Made by a program: the position numbers and the translations under genes
NCBI GenBank assembly: GCA_022360105.1
Contig: JAKSDL010000295.1
Location: 1-25,045, forward strand
Direction: 5' to 3'
Length of the DNA stretch: 25,045 nucleotides
Source: Pseudomonadota bacterium
GTDB taxonomy: Bacteria > SAR324 > XYD2-FULL-50-16 > JAHJRI01
Notes under the pieces: generated by a model
What the model was told of the DNA's origin: nothing
Seen by the model: the letters and a program-made list of their open reading frames with translations, nothing else
Database searches by the model: none
In this document: positions 17,201 to 24,990 of the stretch, in pieces
How the letters are laid out: every line of letters begins with the position of its first letter
Numbering within the stretch: the stretch's first letter is position 1

Positions 17201-19161
17201 TTTTGATGTTCAGCCAGGGAGTTTAAGTAAAGACTAATATCGGTTTCCACGAACGCGTCTTTGGGAATGTTAATAAACTTCATATGAAGTACGGTGATCA
17301 GGAAAACGACGATAGGGTGAAAAATGTGGGGATCTTGAAGGTCTGATCCTTGACTGGATACAGGTGTCGATTCCAAACTTTGAGTGTATCCGCGTTGCTC
17401 GCTGAATCCATCCCTGATTGTGATCCCATTTCTCAGTTGCTGCTGCCGTTGAGCGACAACCTGAAATAGGGAACTGAATAGTCTGTAATCAAAAGAGATT
17501 TTTGAATTTAAAAGAAAGGTCATCAGTTTTTGGATCAGTTCTTTTGCATCCGGCTCCTTGGAAAGCAACGTGACAATATCCTGCATCGGAATGACCCTGC
17601 CCACTGTCGTGACTCTTGTCACCGGGGATTCTGTCGCAGCCCTGATGATAAATGTAAACAAGCGTTCTTCGGCAATAAAATCTGTCAGTGCCCAGGATAC
17701 AATGTAATTGAGACCCCACATCCTGATCAGACACACAAAACCATCTTTGGTTTTTGATTCTATGAACCGTTTGAAATTATTAAGCTTGTTGTTGATGAAT
17801 TCGAAGTGATTCAAAAGTTTCTCTAACTTAAGATGTGCAGCATCTTCTAACTCGTTACCGGGTGGTTTCATGTACGCTGAACGAATGAAATTACCCAGCA
17901 GGATACCATCCGGTTGGGTGGTGGCATCCAACCTTTTTAAAGAGGCTCGAAATGATTCTCCAAAAGTTTTTACGAGCATTTCAGCTTGTATGTGCTCAAA
18001 TATGGAGTCATGTTTATCTACTATTTGCAGCATCTGGTCATAATCGTCAGCTTTTCCCAAAGATACTAAAAAATAGTCTTGGACCTGGTCGGAGTTTTTT
18101 CTTAAAGCTTGAAACGCTCCATCTCTAACCATTTTATCGACAAACCTGGTATGGTAGCCCAGGATCAGATTGATTGATTCTCTGGTTCGAAGGCCTACCT
18201 CGCCAAGCAGTTGAATACTGTATAAGTGGACTGCCTCCGGGACAATTTCCTTATCCAGTAACGGGAGTTCGGGTAGTTGATAGGTGTTTTGTAAAATAGC
18301 AATCAACACTTCTGAGGTAGCGGGGAAAGCATCTTGAATCCAGGGGACTATTTCTTTTTTTAACTTTGCAAAATCGCCGTAAAGATACTTGTCTCCGCCT
18401 GAGTATCCTAATTCCCGTAATCCATTCCAAAACCTTTCAATGTCGTTGGCCCCCAAAACGGATTCAAAATCATTCTTTCTGACGGTCTTAAGGGCTTTGT
18501 TTATTTCAGTAATTTGCTGGAGGATAGAGACAAAGGTGTTGTTGCTCATTAATAAATGACGGATCTGCTTATTGGTCTTTTGAATCTGTAACTTAAGAGC
18601 ATCGAATTTTGGAGATTCAATGCCGTCTTTACGCGCATCAAAATCCTTCAGTTGATCCAACAGATCCCTTCCAAGTTGCTCAAATTCATCGTCAAGAGTG
18701 GGAGACAGTATGTTTTGGACATGAAGGAAAACCTTTTGATAAGTCTCTTGCTCAGAAACGGGAACACTTTTGAAAAGCTCAATCAAGACACTAAGGCTGC
18801 GCATAATATCTTGATAATTATTTGCTATTGGCCGGTTCGGGAACAGTTTCTTGTTTTCATGAATATCTTGTTCCAGCAACCAGACAACAGCCTTTTCCAG
18901 ATCAAGAGCAAAGATTTGGTCGCAGAACTCAGAGTAGAACTCTGAAAGACGATTCTCGTATTTTTTTTGATCAAAGGCCCCGGATTTTGCTAAACCGTAG
19001 AAATTGACAAATTTACCGTGAAACTGGCGGATGAAAGGCTCCAGAGCTTCCAAAGTCTCGATCTGTTCCCGTGTTGCTTGATCATTCAGTCTGGTATTTA
19101 CAAATGAATAAAAGGGCTTAAGAGCAAATTCCTGGCAGAACCTTTCAATCCGTTTTGACAT
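14209..19161 (-). CDS. Giant PPDK-like dikinase: helical N-terminus, ATP-grasp and phosphohistidine domains, no PEP barrel
   Basis: A 1650-residue protein. Residues 1 to about 1100 are mostly helical and unrecognised, with no membrane segment. From about 1109 a PPDK/PEP-synthase ATP-grasp domain begins (VYYGYKSYALQTLAQDGFNV with Lys1114), with LSARSGSYRSMPGILGTVLN (Arg1210), ILFSGDP (about 1383) and VDVEMVGE plus VVQERQ (Glu1453, Gln1471, Arg1473). A swivelling phosphohistidine domain follows (about 1515-1630), with His1577 in KIGKSSHASIAAKRDGKLFV, and then the protein ends. The PEP/pyruvate TIM barrel of true PPDK is missing, so the phosphate acceptor is unknown. AGGA lies seven bases before the ATG at 19161; an ATG at 19209 would add 16 residues but has no ribosome site. 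It stands alone, tail-to-tail with the response regulator. Confidence 0.88.
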   Translation of the reverse strand: MSKRIERFCQEFALKPFYSFVNTRLNDQATREQIETLEALEPFIRQFHGKFVNFYGLAKSGAFDQKKYENRLSEFYSEFCDQIFALDLEKAVVWLLEQDIHENKKLFPNRPIANNYQDIMRSLSVLIELFKSVPVSEQETYQKVFLHVQNILSPTLDDEFEQLGRDLLDQLKDFDARKDGIESPKFDALKLQIQKTNKQIRHLLMSNNTFVSILQQITEINKALKTVRKNDFESVLGANDIERFWNGLRELGYSGGDKYLYGDFAKLKKEIVPWIQDAFPATSEVLIAILQNTYQLPELPLLDKEIVPEAVHLYSIQLLGEVGLRTRESINLILGYHTRFVDKMVRDGAFQALRKNSDQVQDYFLVSLGKADDYDQMLQIVDKHDSIFEHIQAEMLVKTFGESFRASLKRLDATTQPDGILLGNFIRSAYMKPPGNELEDAAHLKLEKLLNHFEFINNKLNNFKRFIESKTKDGFVCLIRMWGLNYIVSWALTDFIAEERLFTFIIRAATESPVTRVTTVGRVIPMQDIVTLLSKEPDAKELIQKLMTFLLNSKISFDYRLFSSLFQVVAQRQQQLRNGITIRDGFSEQRGYTQSLESTPVSSQGSDLQDPHIFHPIVVFLITVLHMKFINIPKDAFVETDISLYLNSLAEHQKTPELGYQMYLAHQLISCIPYIKDFSSQHETIIRKTIADLDEFYKRKNILFHYHRIKIHRAPSKLDLDFCMEILEGLSTKNPDDVLFNLKRLMKGIGDEAIPDMEEYFSHYRSKIENLGKHLSAFKKRYLNKEWYEIAESPEFTNTVRDLPGIDADSARDIIALIKLVNALSNYWTQRVNDSFLQDYLADEEQEAFGKAPVLQKLDVIRDKRATFKDLINRFDLNLEPYQHIFLKRHVIQGDWNFDFFGFWPYYKETKFEAYNVDRKLAELERLLLQEHVRQLTGNDYQIDQINHIHLSHLRELMDCLQRIMVHLVDEGLSPSKYFLDTIDVLKKDQLTISQLHDILGILYHRELSHIDSFIANTFGHFPAQITKALGRENLDFGLEKLNVSNEELLYPLVQETVLGNIIGGIQPIHILEDHLGKMMQFTSRLKKLDASKLIFDADERPANRLSPVYYGYKSYALQTLAQDGFNVPALVTIPVNYYSDHPEFISNACHTEYKTHLIRQILQLENETKKRFDFNFSKLTEEQRDLINTSRKDSHVSGQTRSQLFLSARSGSYRSMPGILGTVLNIGFKDVLNPEFCSQNMRFDLNTYRMFISTFGNVVLGINETSFSQIVDESKKEIEDKFSRKIKWEDLSDGQIINIIKGFKQLVESRNQELPDEKQYHIDWNDPLELLAISTIGVWNSWTSSAAERLRNFLDISPDWKTPVTLMEMKQADKNPRSFSAILFSGDPQGKIDRPHGDLLFGRPGEDIASGLASGGEHLENLETKEPELYSQIAGLLEQIKINKGYINVDVEMVGEFDPETEHMELFVVQERQMPLGTRGESEDYRLTPTDTPPVATGKGVNGGVQHGVLLDGIAQEYYDLRETVKQVRIKLGSKDEFHGPGIFLLMKYVTPEEALKMNIEGVDGVITSKIGKSSHASIAAKRDGKLFVCEASVVLKEKDWFIGDRKINLGNSADPDLFTIIGNPKSVSPYSGNIYNGCLPLTKVVKKR

Positions 19162-19949
19162 AAAGTTTCCTGGTCGTGGCTTTTTGATGTGAGATCCCGG
19201 TTGTATCATTGTCTGCGAGTATACACTTCAGTAATAACTTTTGAAACATCAAGTTTGGATTCAGGCGTTCACATTCTATATTAAATGAATTGGTATCTGT
19301 TCAGCCTAATTAACCCCTGTCTGTTTTCACCACGAAGGGTACGAAGCTTTATTAATTGAAGTGACTTCAAGCCTAAAAAATCGGCAAAGATTAACCAGAT
19401 TTTTTGACTCCCTGAGTTTGTAGAAGTCAGTAGCAGTGGCGGTAATCCGACATATATTTATTCTTTTACTATTTTAAGTCTTTTCTCCGTGACCTCTGTG
19501 TCTCTGTGGTGAATAGGTATATGAATTGTTCTACAATATTGTCATTGTTTGCATTTATTGAAGAGTTAATCGGGTACCATATCCAAGTTGAATAGATTCC
19601 AAATGTCTTATCGGAAAAGGACAGTTAAATGGCGAACAGGTTGTAATTAAAAGCAAAATGAATCTTAATTAAAATATTTGGAAACCAGTTTTTACCAAGT
19701 TTTGGTTGTAGTATGCAGCGTATTTTGTTACTTATTACATTTCTCAGTAAATGGAGGAGTTTAACGGAAACGTTAGATCGCCTCAGGAACAGATCGTGTT
19801 GCAATACGCTATGATTAAAGGGCCATTGCATTTTATAAAACCAAATCTGTTACTGATTGAATTTTGGGAGAAATAGCCATCATCCACTTGCAGTTACTCT
19901 GTATTCCCGGTGCTTGGTTTATTCAAAGGATTTAAAAAAGGAGGATTTC
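19162..19949. other. Long intergenic region upstream of the ABC importer
   Basis: These 788 bases separate the divergent dikinase and importer genes. They hold the MITE-like repeat at 19326-19513 and a strong ribosome site, AAGGAGG, at the right end. A 41-codon frame at 19751-19876 lacks a ribosome site and is probably chance. No strong promoter pair is evident, although both flanking genes must start here. Confidence 0.5.
19326..19513. repeat. MITE-like or REP-like repeat with TTCACCAC terminal inverted repeats
   Basis: The 188-base element begins TTCACCACGAAGGGTACGAA and ends CTCTGTGTCTCTGTGGTGAA; the outer eight bases are perfect inverted repeats, with looser similarity further in. The period-like CACGAAG and CACAGAG wording resembles intergenic repeats I recall from many bacterial genomes, though I cannot confirm copies from this window. 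No gene and no clear target duplication are visible. Confidence 0.55.
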
Positions 19950-20792
19950 ATGAAAAAAGTTTTGTTAGGCGTATTGGCTTTTGCTCTTATCTTTGCTCTT
20001 AGTGCTTGCCAGCAAGGACAACAGGATCAAAGTGCCCAGACAGCACAGCAACCTGCCGCTGAAGATACCATCAACACTATCTTAAAACGTGGTAAGCTAC
20101 TGGTAGGTTTGGAAGCCGGTTATATGCCGTTCGAAATGAGAGATAAGCAGGGAGAAATCATTGGTTTTGATGTGGACATGACAACGGCAATGGCTAAGGC
20201 CATGGGGGTTGAAGTTGAATATGTTAATACTAACTGGGATGGAATTATTGCTGCTTTGTTGACAAAAAAGTTTGATATCATCGCTTCAGGTATGACAATC
20301 ACACAAGGACGTAATCTGAAGATCAATTTTGCTTCTCCATACATTACTGTTGGGCAGACCATTCTATTGAGTAAGAAACTCGAAGGTAAGATTACTTCCT
20401 ATGAGCAACTGAATAATCCAAGGTATACTGTAGCTTCCAAACTTGGAACCACAGGAGAACAGGCAGTAAAAAGAATGATTCCCAGGGCAAAATACCTAAG
20501 CTACGAAACTGAGCAGGAAGGTTCCTTAGAAGTCATAGCAGGTAAAATCGATGCATTTGTATATGACCTTCCATTCAACGCCATTATGGCAAGCAGCAAA
20601 GGAAAGGGTAAAATTGTTCATCTCGACAAGCCTTTTACATTTGAACCGTTGGGATGGGCAATCCGACAAAATGATCCTAACTTTCTGAATTGGCTGAATA
20701 ACTTCATGTATCAGGTTCGAAATGACGGAACCTATGATGAAATTTATGCCAAATGGTTTAAAGATTCAAGCTGGCTTGAAAAAGTACAATAG
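19950..20792 (+). CDS. Polar amino-acid ABC transporter, substrate-binding lipoprotein
   Basis: A 280-residue solute-binding protein (family 3) that captures an amino acid in the periplasm for the permease and ATPase encoded downstream. The signal peptide MKKVLLGVLAFALIFALSAC has a clear lipobox, giving lipidated Cys20, followed by a Gln/Ala-rich linker (21-40). The binding domain has KLLVGLEAGYMPFEM, GFDVDMTTAMAKAMGVEVEY and the hallmark FDIIASGMTITQGR. A strong AAGGAGG lies five bases before the ATG at 19950; in-frame starts further upstream would spoil the signal peptide. An intrinsic terminator 14 bases after the stop probably raises its level over the permease. The exact amino acid cannot be told from sequence. 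Confidence 0.95.
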   Translation: MKKVLLGVLAFALIFALSACQQGQQDQSAQTAQQPAAEDTINTILKRGKLLVGLEAGYMPFEMRDKQGEIIGFDVDMTTAMAKAMGVEVEYVNTNWDGIIAALLTKKFDIIASGMTITQGRNLKINFASPYITVGQTILLSKKLEGKITSYEQLNNPRYTVASKLGTTGEQAVKRMIPRAKYLSYETEQEGSLEVIAGKIDAFVYDLPFNAIMASSKGKGKIVHLDKPFTFEPLGWAIRQNDPNFLNWLNNFMYQVRNDGTYDEIYAKWFKDSSWLEKVQ

Positions 20793-20805
20793 TCTGTTAA
20801 TTCGT

Positions 20806-20830
20806 GGCGGGACATTATCCCGCCTTTTTT
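20806..20830 (+). terminator. Intrinsic terminator between binding-protein and permease genes
   Basis: GGCGGG (20806-20811) and CCCGCC (20819-20824) form an all-GC six-base stem with a seven-base loop, followed at once by TTTTTT (20825-20830). It lies 14 bases past the binding-protein stop. Partial read-through would set the ratio of binding protein to membrane components. Confidence 0.85.
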
Positions 20831-20842
20831 AATTTTATAGAG

Positions 20843-20884
20843 TTGCTAACTGTTTGTTTTTCTCGCGAAAAGAGAGGTTAGTAA
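20843..20884 (+). promoter_or_regulatory. Stem-loop in the permease leader
   Basis: TTGCTAAC (20843-20850) pairs with GTTAGTAA (20877-20884), including one G-U pair on the plus strand, enclosing TTTTC-TCGC-GAAAA, which can form a small inner hairpin. There is no T-run after it. It lies between the terminator and the permease start; a processing or leader structure is possible but unproven. Confidence 0.3.
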
Positions 20885-21007
20885 GAGTCAATCATGCTAG
20901 ATATCCAGCCATCTTTTCTCGAGGATGACAAAATAGTAAGCAGGTCACGAGATTTTTACAAATCTGTTGTTTATAGCATAATTCTACAATTTTAGAGTCA
21001 CTTCTTT

Positions 21008-21970
21008 ATGGCTTCTGAACTAGTTAAAAAGGTTTTCTGGTATCTTTGCCTGGTTGGCGTATTAGTGCTGCTGGGGTGGGGATTAACAATTCTCACCGAC
21101 AAAGTTGAGTATAAATGGTACTGGAACCGGGTTCCACATAACTTCTTCTTCAATGGTCCTGTGGACCAGTTTGCAAAAAATGACGGCGTTGTCAGCGTTA
21201 TTACAAAAAACGGTGAGTTATCTGAAATTAAAATAACCTATGACAATAGTACCGTCGAATTGGTTGAGGTTGAAACCAAAAGCCTCAGAATTGAGGCTGG
21301 AAAAAGAGTGAATGAAAATACCGAGCTGGGATATATAAAGGTTTGGCAACAAGGAATTCTAATAAAAGGTCTCTTGTTGACATTAAAATTCTCTATTTAC
21401 GCGACTTTTTTCGGCATGATCATAGGTCTTTTTGCCGGTTTGGGTCGTATATCTTCCAATCCGATGATCAAGGGCTTGTCAACCATATACGTGGAGCTTA
21501 TCCGCGGGACACCCTTATTAGTGCAGGTATTTATTATATACTATTTTTTAGCCACGGTTCTGGGATTTGGTAGAACTTCCTCCGGAGTAATAGCCCTTTC
21601 GGTTTTTGCAGGGGCATACGTAGCAGAAATCGTCCGGGCAGGTATTCAGTCGATCGATCCGGGACAGATGGAGGCAGCCAGGTCACTTGGAATGAATTAT
21701 TTTCAATCCATGGGCTATATCATCCTGCCACAGGCTTTCAAAAGAATCATGCCGCCTTTGGCAGGACAGTTTATATCCTTGATTAAGGATTCCTCCCTGC
21801 TTTCAGTAATAGCAATTACCGAGCTTACGAAAGCGGGAAGGGAAATTATTACCTCAACCTTTGCGGTCTTCGAAATCTGGTTTACTGTTGCAGCTCTATA
21901 CCTGTTGCTTACATTCCCCCTGTCCATGTTTGTCCGCTACATCGAAAGGAGATTTTCCGTCAGTGATTAA
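21008..21970 (+). CDS. Polar amino-acid ABC transporter, permease (HisM/GlnP type) with a periplasmic insert
   Basis: A 320-residue inner-membrane permease. A first helix (about 9-29) is followed by about 85 polar residues, predicted to be extracytoplasmic and including a beta-like stretch near 60-95, before the usual permease core starts near 117 ([20 protein letters not shown]). The EAA loop that contacts the ATPase is [20 protein letters not shown] (222-241). [20 protein letters not shown] (255-274) is typical of the HisM/GlnP family. The insert is larger than in classical GlnP-type permeases. No strong ribosome site precedes the ATG. The ATPase gene overlaps its end by eight bases. Confidence 0.94.
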   Translation: MASELVKKVFWYLCLVGVLVLLGWGLTILTDKVEYKWYWNRVPHNFFFNGPVDQFAKNDGVVSVITKNGELSEIKITYDNSTVELVEVETKSLRIEAGKRVNENTELGYIKVWQQGILIKGLLLTLKFSIYATFFGMIIGLFAGLGRISSNPMIKGLSTIYVELIRGTPLLVQVFIIYYFLATVLGFGRTSSGVIALSVFAGAYVAEIVRAGIQSIDPGQMEAARSLGMNYFQSMGYIILPQAFKRIMPPLAGQFISLIKDSSLLSVIAITELTKAGREIITSTFAVFEIWFTVAALYLLLTFPLSMFVRYIERRFSVSD

Positions 21971-22697
21971 ATTAGAGAATATCAACAAAACGTTCATTGT
22001 CGGCGCCCATATCGTCAAAGCAGTTGACAATGTTTCCTATAAAGTCAATAAAGGCGAAGTGGTAGTTGTTTGTGGCCCTTCAGGCTCCGGGAAATCAACC
22101 CTTTTGCGTTGTATCAACCAGTTGGAAACCACTGATTCAGGCAAGATAGTTATTGATGGCGTCGATATCAAAGGCAAGGGAGTCAATATTAATAAAATTC
22201 GAGCTGAAGTAGGTATGGTGTTTCAATCGTTTAATCTCTTCCCACATAAATCAGTTAGAGAAAACATCAACCTGGCGCAGATGAAAGTCAGAAAACGCTC
22301 AAAAGAAGATGCCGACAAGAAAACAAATCAGCTTCTTAAAAAAGTAGGCATCAGCGAAAAATCCGAGGTTTACCCGGCTCAGTTATCAGGTGGTCAACAA
22401 CAAAGGGTTGCAATTGCTCGAGCCCTGGCAATGGATCCTAAAATCATGTTATTTGACGAACCAACGTCCGCATTGGATCCGGAGATGGTCGGCGAAGTGC
22501 TGGATGTTATGAAAACCCTCGCCAAAGAAGGAATGACCATGGTTGTTGTTTCTCACGAAATGGGTTTCGCCAGGGAAGTAGGTGACCAGGTTGTGATGAT
22601 GGATGAAGGAAAAATAATAGAGGTTGGCACCCCGGAGCATTTTTTCGAAAATCCAAAAGAAGAACGAACAAAGCTGTTCCTTTCTCAGATTCTTTAG
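21963..22697 (+). CDS. Polar amino-acid ABC transporter, ATP-binding protein (GlnQ/HisP type)
   Basis: A 244-residue ATPase that powers the importer. Motifs are complete: Walker [10 protein letters not shown] (38-46), Q-loop Gln88 in [11 protein letters not shown], signature [15 protein letters not shown] (141-155), Walker [14 protein letters not shown] (161-173) and switch His198 in VVSHEMGFA. The start is the GTG at 21963, which overlaps the permease stop (GTGATTAA), has AAAGGAG 11 bases upstream and gives the normal family N-terminus [10 protein letters not shown]; a longer frame from 21861 would read inside the permease gene and is rejected. Translation is probably coupled to the permease. 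Confidence 0.96.
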   Translation: MIKLENINKTFIVGAHIVKAVDNVSYKVNKGEVVVVCGPSGSGKSTLLRCINQLETTDSGKIVIDGVDIKGKGVNINKIRAEVGMVFQSFNLFPHKSVRENINLAQMKVRKRSKEDADKKTNQLLKKVGISEKSEVYPAQLSGGQQQRVAIARALAMDPKIMLFDEPTSALDPEMVGEVLDVMKTLAKEGMTMVVVSHEMGFAREVGDQVVMMDEGKIIEVGTPEHFFENPKEERTKLFLSQIL

Positions 22698-22711
22698 TCA
22701 TTTGCTATTTT

Positions 22712-22741
22712 TGAGGCATTTTCAATAACTGAAATGCCTCA
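22712..22741 (+). terminator. Hairpin ending the ABC operon
   Basis: Perfect ten-base arms TGAGGCATTT (22712-22721) and AAATGCCTCA (22732-22741) with a ten-base loop, 14 bases past the ATPase stop. It lacks a T-run and is followed by TCCCC, so it may stabilise the 3' end rather than terminate by itself. Confidence 0.5.
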
Positions 22742-22794
22742 TCCCCTCCACGCTTGACAATTCACTTTGTGTTTTCCTTTTCCAGACTGATTTA

Positions 22795-22816
22795 CAATCA
22801 TATTCAGATATGATTG
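22795..22816 (+). terminator. Perfect nine-base inverted repeat followed by a T-run
   Basis: CAATCATAT (22795-22803) and ATATGATTG (22808-22816) flank a four-base loop; TTTTT follows six bases later. It could be a second terminator of the ABC operon or, because the halves are dyad-symmetric, an operator for the downstream gene. Confidence 0.4.
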
Positions 22817-23044
22817 AAGTAGTTTTTCCACAAACCCTGCCTTAAAATAGACCTATAATATTTCATTCAAAATAAAATTCCCGGATATTGTTTCGTCGTA
22901 CTAGCACTTTTGGACCAAGAAACGGGTGGAAAGAGTGAATAGAGGCTGTTTGGAATACCGACGCAATATTCAATCAAGATTTTTCGTTACCATATTAAAT
23001 CGGAAACAAAATACATTTCCGGAAAGATTTGCCGAAGGAGAATT

Positions 23045-23731
23045 GTGAATTTAGAACGACGTAAAGAAATTTTAAAGAAAATCTATCAAATCTATGATGA
23101 TTTTATTAAAGATTATGAACTGGCCTGCAAAAAAAGCTGCTCAGGGTGCTGCACAAGAAATGTGACCATGACTAGTCTGGAAGCCTATGAAATCATGGAC
23201 TATTTAAAGGAAAACAACAGGTTGGATTTAATAGACAGACTAAAGCTCGAAAAAGGCAAGAAACGATTTCAACCGAAAGTGACCATTAACAAACTGGCGG
23301 AAATTTACGCAAATGATGAACCGGTACCTGTGGAGGGAGATTCAGATCCCTTCTGGGGAAGTTGTCCGATTCTGGAAGACGATGCCTGTCCGATTTACGA
23401 AGTGAGACCCTTTGAATGCAGAAGCATGTGCTCCAAAGAATACTGTGAAGAAGACGGTTTTGCCGACATGGATCCCTTTGTATTATCCGTCAACAACCTC
23501 TTCAAACAATACATCGAACACATCGACACCTTCGGCGTCTCAGGAAATTTAACGGATTTGATTATCTATCTGGAAGAAAACGAAAACAAAGAAATACTAA
23601 GAGGAAGCGAGGAAGTGATTCACCCGAGGCTTATCAACAATCATCCGGCTAAAATCCTTACTGTTCCTGAAGAGCACCAGGAAAAGATCAAAGCCATCTA
23701 TAAGCAGTTGCAGATGATTGAACTGAACTAA
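23045..23731 (+). CDS. YkgJ family cysteine-cluster (zinc or iron binding) protein
   Basis: A 228-residue soluble protein of the YkgJ type, whose members bind Zn or an Fe-S cluster through cysteines. CKKSCSGCC gives Cys28, Cys32, Cys35 and Cys36; CPILEDDACPIYEVRPFECR gives Cys107, Cys115 and Cys125, with the typical IYExRPxxCR wording; Cys129 and Cys134 follow. The C-terminal half is helical without clear motifs. The role of the family is not established. The GTG start at 23045 has AAGGAG about four bases upstream, supporting it. It is apparently a single gene, ending at a strong bidirectional terminator shared with the porin gene. Confidence 0.88.
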   Translation: MNLERRKEILKKIYQIYDDFIKDYELACKKSCSGCCTRNVTMTSLEAYEIMDYLKENNRLDLIDRLKLEKGKKRFQPKVTINKLAEIYANDEPVPVEGDSDPFWGSCPILEDDACPIYEVRPFECRSMCSKEYCEEDGFADMDPFVLSVNNLFKQYIEHIDTFGVSGNLTDLIIYLEENENKEILRGSEEVIHPRLINNHPAKILTVPEEHQEKIKAIYKQLQMIELN

Positions 23732-23760
23732 CTATAACCCAATCATTTTTCACTGTAAAC

Positions 23761-23799
23761 AAGAAAGCCGCTTCAGTATTACACTGAAACGGCTTTCTT
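23761..23799. terminator. Bidirectional terminator between convergent genes
   Basis: AAGAAAGCCG (23761-23770) pairs with CGGCTTTCTT (23790-23799) and, past one C/A mismatch, TTCAGT (23772-23777) pairs with ACTGAA (23783-23788), around a five-base loop. The A- and T-rich bases at both ends let it serve the YkgJ gene and the porin gene alike. Confidence 0.85.
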
Positions 23800-23841
23800 T
23801 TCATCAAAATGTTAGTTAGTTTGTCCCAGTCTTATCAACTA

Positions 23842-24909
23842 TTAGAAACCAACTTGCATTGTGTAACCAATTTTGCTGTCGTCCTTGGACTCGTCAGCAT
23901 CTTCTTCTTTCCAAGTAGCTGACCAGTATGTGAAATAATGATCAACACCACCTGTTCCGAGTTTGAAAGAAAGTGTCAGATCTGTTCCAGCATACTTTGT
24001 ATCGCCAAGCTCTTGTGTCTTCATACCATAACCGGCAGAAAGTCCCTGGGTATCACTGATAGCCATATCAAAAACCAGTTCCATCCAACTTTCCTTGAGA
24101 TCGTCATCAGCGTCTCCGCCATATGTGAGGGTAGCACTTTCGTAATTTAATGCGAAAGCCATGTTGCCCAGAGAATACTGAACAGCAAGAGCTATGCCAG
24201 CAGTTGATGCACCATCGGATAATGAATCTTCACCAATAGCATCGCCATTGTTCTCGTCTCTTGTCCAAGATTTTGAAACATACTCAAGAGCTAAAGACAA
24301 ATCACCGAAGCTTTTGTCAAAGCTTGCTCCAAAAGATGTAGAAGCAGCTTCACCATCATCGTTGGTTGCATCTTCGTTGAAGTCTACACTGTCTTGGTTC
24401 ATACCAATGAAAAGATTCAATCCAACTTCAGTCAGACTCAGCATCAACCAACCTTGTTCATTCGGGACTTGATTACCGTTTCCACCAGCACCATAAGTTT
24501 CATCAATATTGTCACCTAGGTTGTCCCATCCTTTACCGATTCCAACAGGATCGAATTCACCAAAGGAGATAGCCATTGTATCATTAGACATTTTAACATA
24601 AGCATCATCAATACCTAATTTCTGGGCTTCTGGAATAGCATCATCGTTAGATTTGAAATCAATGTCTAAATAAGCAGTACCTGTCCAGGTATCGCCAGAT
24701 TTTTCAACTACTAAGTCTAAATCACCAGTAGCATACATATCCATTTCAGTTATGGATTCAGCGCCATCTGTAGCGGCTTTTGTAGTTGATTGCTCCAAAG
24801 TAGCAGCAACATTACCTTTCCACGTAAATGTGGTTTCAGCAACTGCGCTAGCTGAAAACGCGCCGATCATTGCGATTGTCAGACAACCTGTCAATAATTT
24901 CTTAAGCAT
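23842..24909 (-). CDS. Porin-like outer-membrane beta-barrel protein
   Basis: A 355-residue secreted protein. The signal peptide (about 1-24; MLKKLLTGCLTIAMIGAFSA, then a SAVA-E cleavage site) is clear. The mature protein is acidic, low in Cys, and made of alternating polar and apolar strands with Asp/Asn/Gly turns (for example WTGTAYLDIDFKSNDD, LSLALEYVSKSW, MAFALNYESATLTYGG), ending in YTMQVGF; a C-terminal Phe is the usual barrel-assembly signal. It probably forms a general diffusion pore, but the exact porin family is not assigned. AAGGAG lies five bases before the ATG. The leader contains a perfect 20-base palindrome. Confidence 0.88.
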   Translation of the reverse strand: MLKKLLTGCLTIAMIGAFSASAVAETTFTWKGNVAATLEQSTTKAATDGAESITEMDMYATGDLDLVVEKSGDTWTGTAYLDIDFKSNDDAIPEAQKLGIDDAYVKMSNDTMAISFGEFDPVGIGKGWDNLGDNIDETYGAGGNGNQVPNEQGWLMLSLTEVGLNLFIGMNQDSVDFNEDATNDDGEAASTSFGASFDKSFGDLSLALEYVSKSWTRDENNGDAIGEDSLSDGASTAGIALAVQYSLGNMAFALNYESATLTYGGDADDDLKESWMELVFDMAISDTQGLSAGYGMKTQELGDTKYAGTDLTLSFKLGTGGVDHYFTYWSATWKEEDADESKDDSKIGYTMQVGF

Positions 24910-24935
24910 TTTAACTCCTTTTAAAGAAATTATGT

Positions 24936-24955
24936 TTAGTTTTTATAAAAACTAA
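24936..24955. promoter_or_regulatory. Perfect 20-base palindrome in the porin leader
   Basis: TTAGTTTTTA and its exact reverse complement TAAAAACTAA abut without a spacer, 26 bases upstream of the porin ATG. A CATAAT just inside it on the minus strand could be a -10 element, which would place the palindrome over the promoter as an operator; otherwise it is a leader hairpin. Confidence 0.45.
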
Positions 24956-24958
24956 CCT

Positions 24959-24984
24959 TGTCTCTAAGCATGACCAAAGAGACA
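24959..24984. repeat. Inverted repeat upstream of the porin gene
   Basis: TGTCTCT (24959-24965) and AGAGACA (24978-24984) form a seven-base stem with a 12-base loop, directly beside the palindrome. On the plus strand it is followed by TTTTTG. It may be part of the regulatory region. Confidence 0.35.
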
Positions 24985-24990
24985 TTTTTG

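Larger units (their letters stand above)
22698..23044. other. Intergenic region after the ABC operon
   Basis: These 347 bases hold two hairpins (22712-22741 and 22795-22816), a good -35-like TTGACA at 22754-22759 without a partner -10, an isolated TATAAT at 22854-22859, and the AAGGAG ribosome site of the next gene. No coding sequence is supported. Confidence 0.5.

Noticed and set aside
19751..19876. 41-codon plus-strand frame (MEEFNGNVRSPQEQ...)
   Set aside because: No Shine-Dalgarno and only 41 codons; compatible with chance, though worth a look if relatives conserve it.
21861..21962. N-terminal extension of the ABC ATPase gene
   Set aside because: It reads inside the permease gene in another frame and gives a Cys/Ser-rich stretch foreign to the family; the GTG at 21963 fits the family and the ribosome site.
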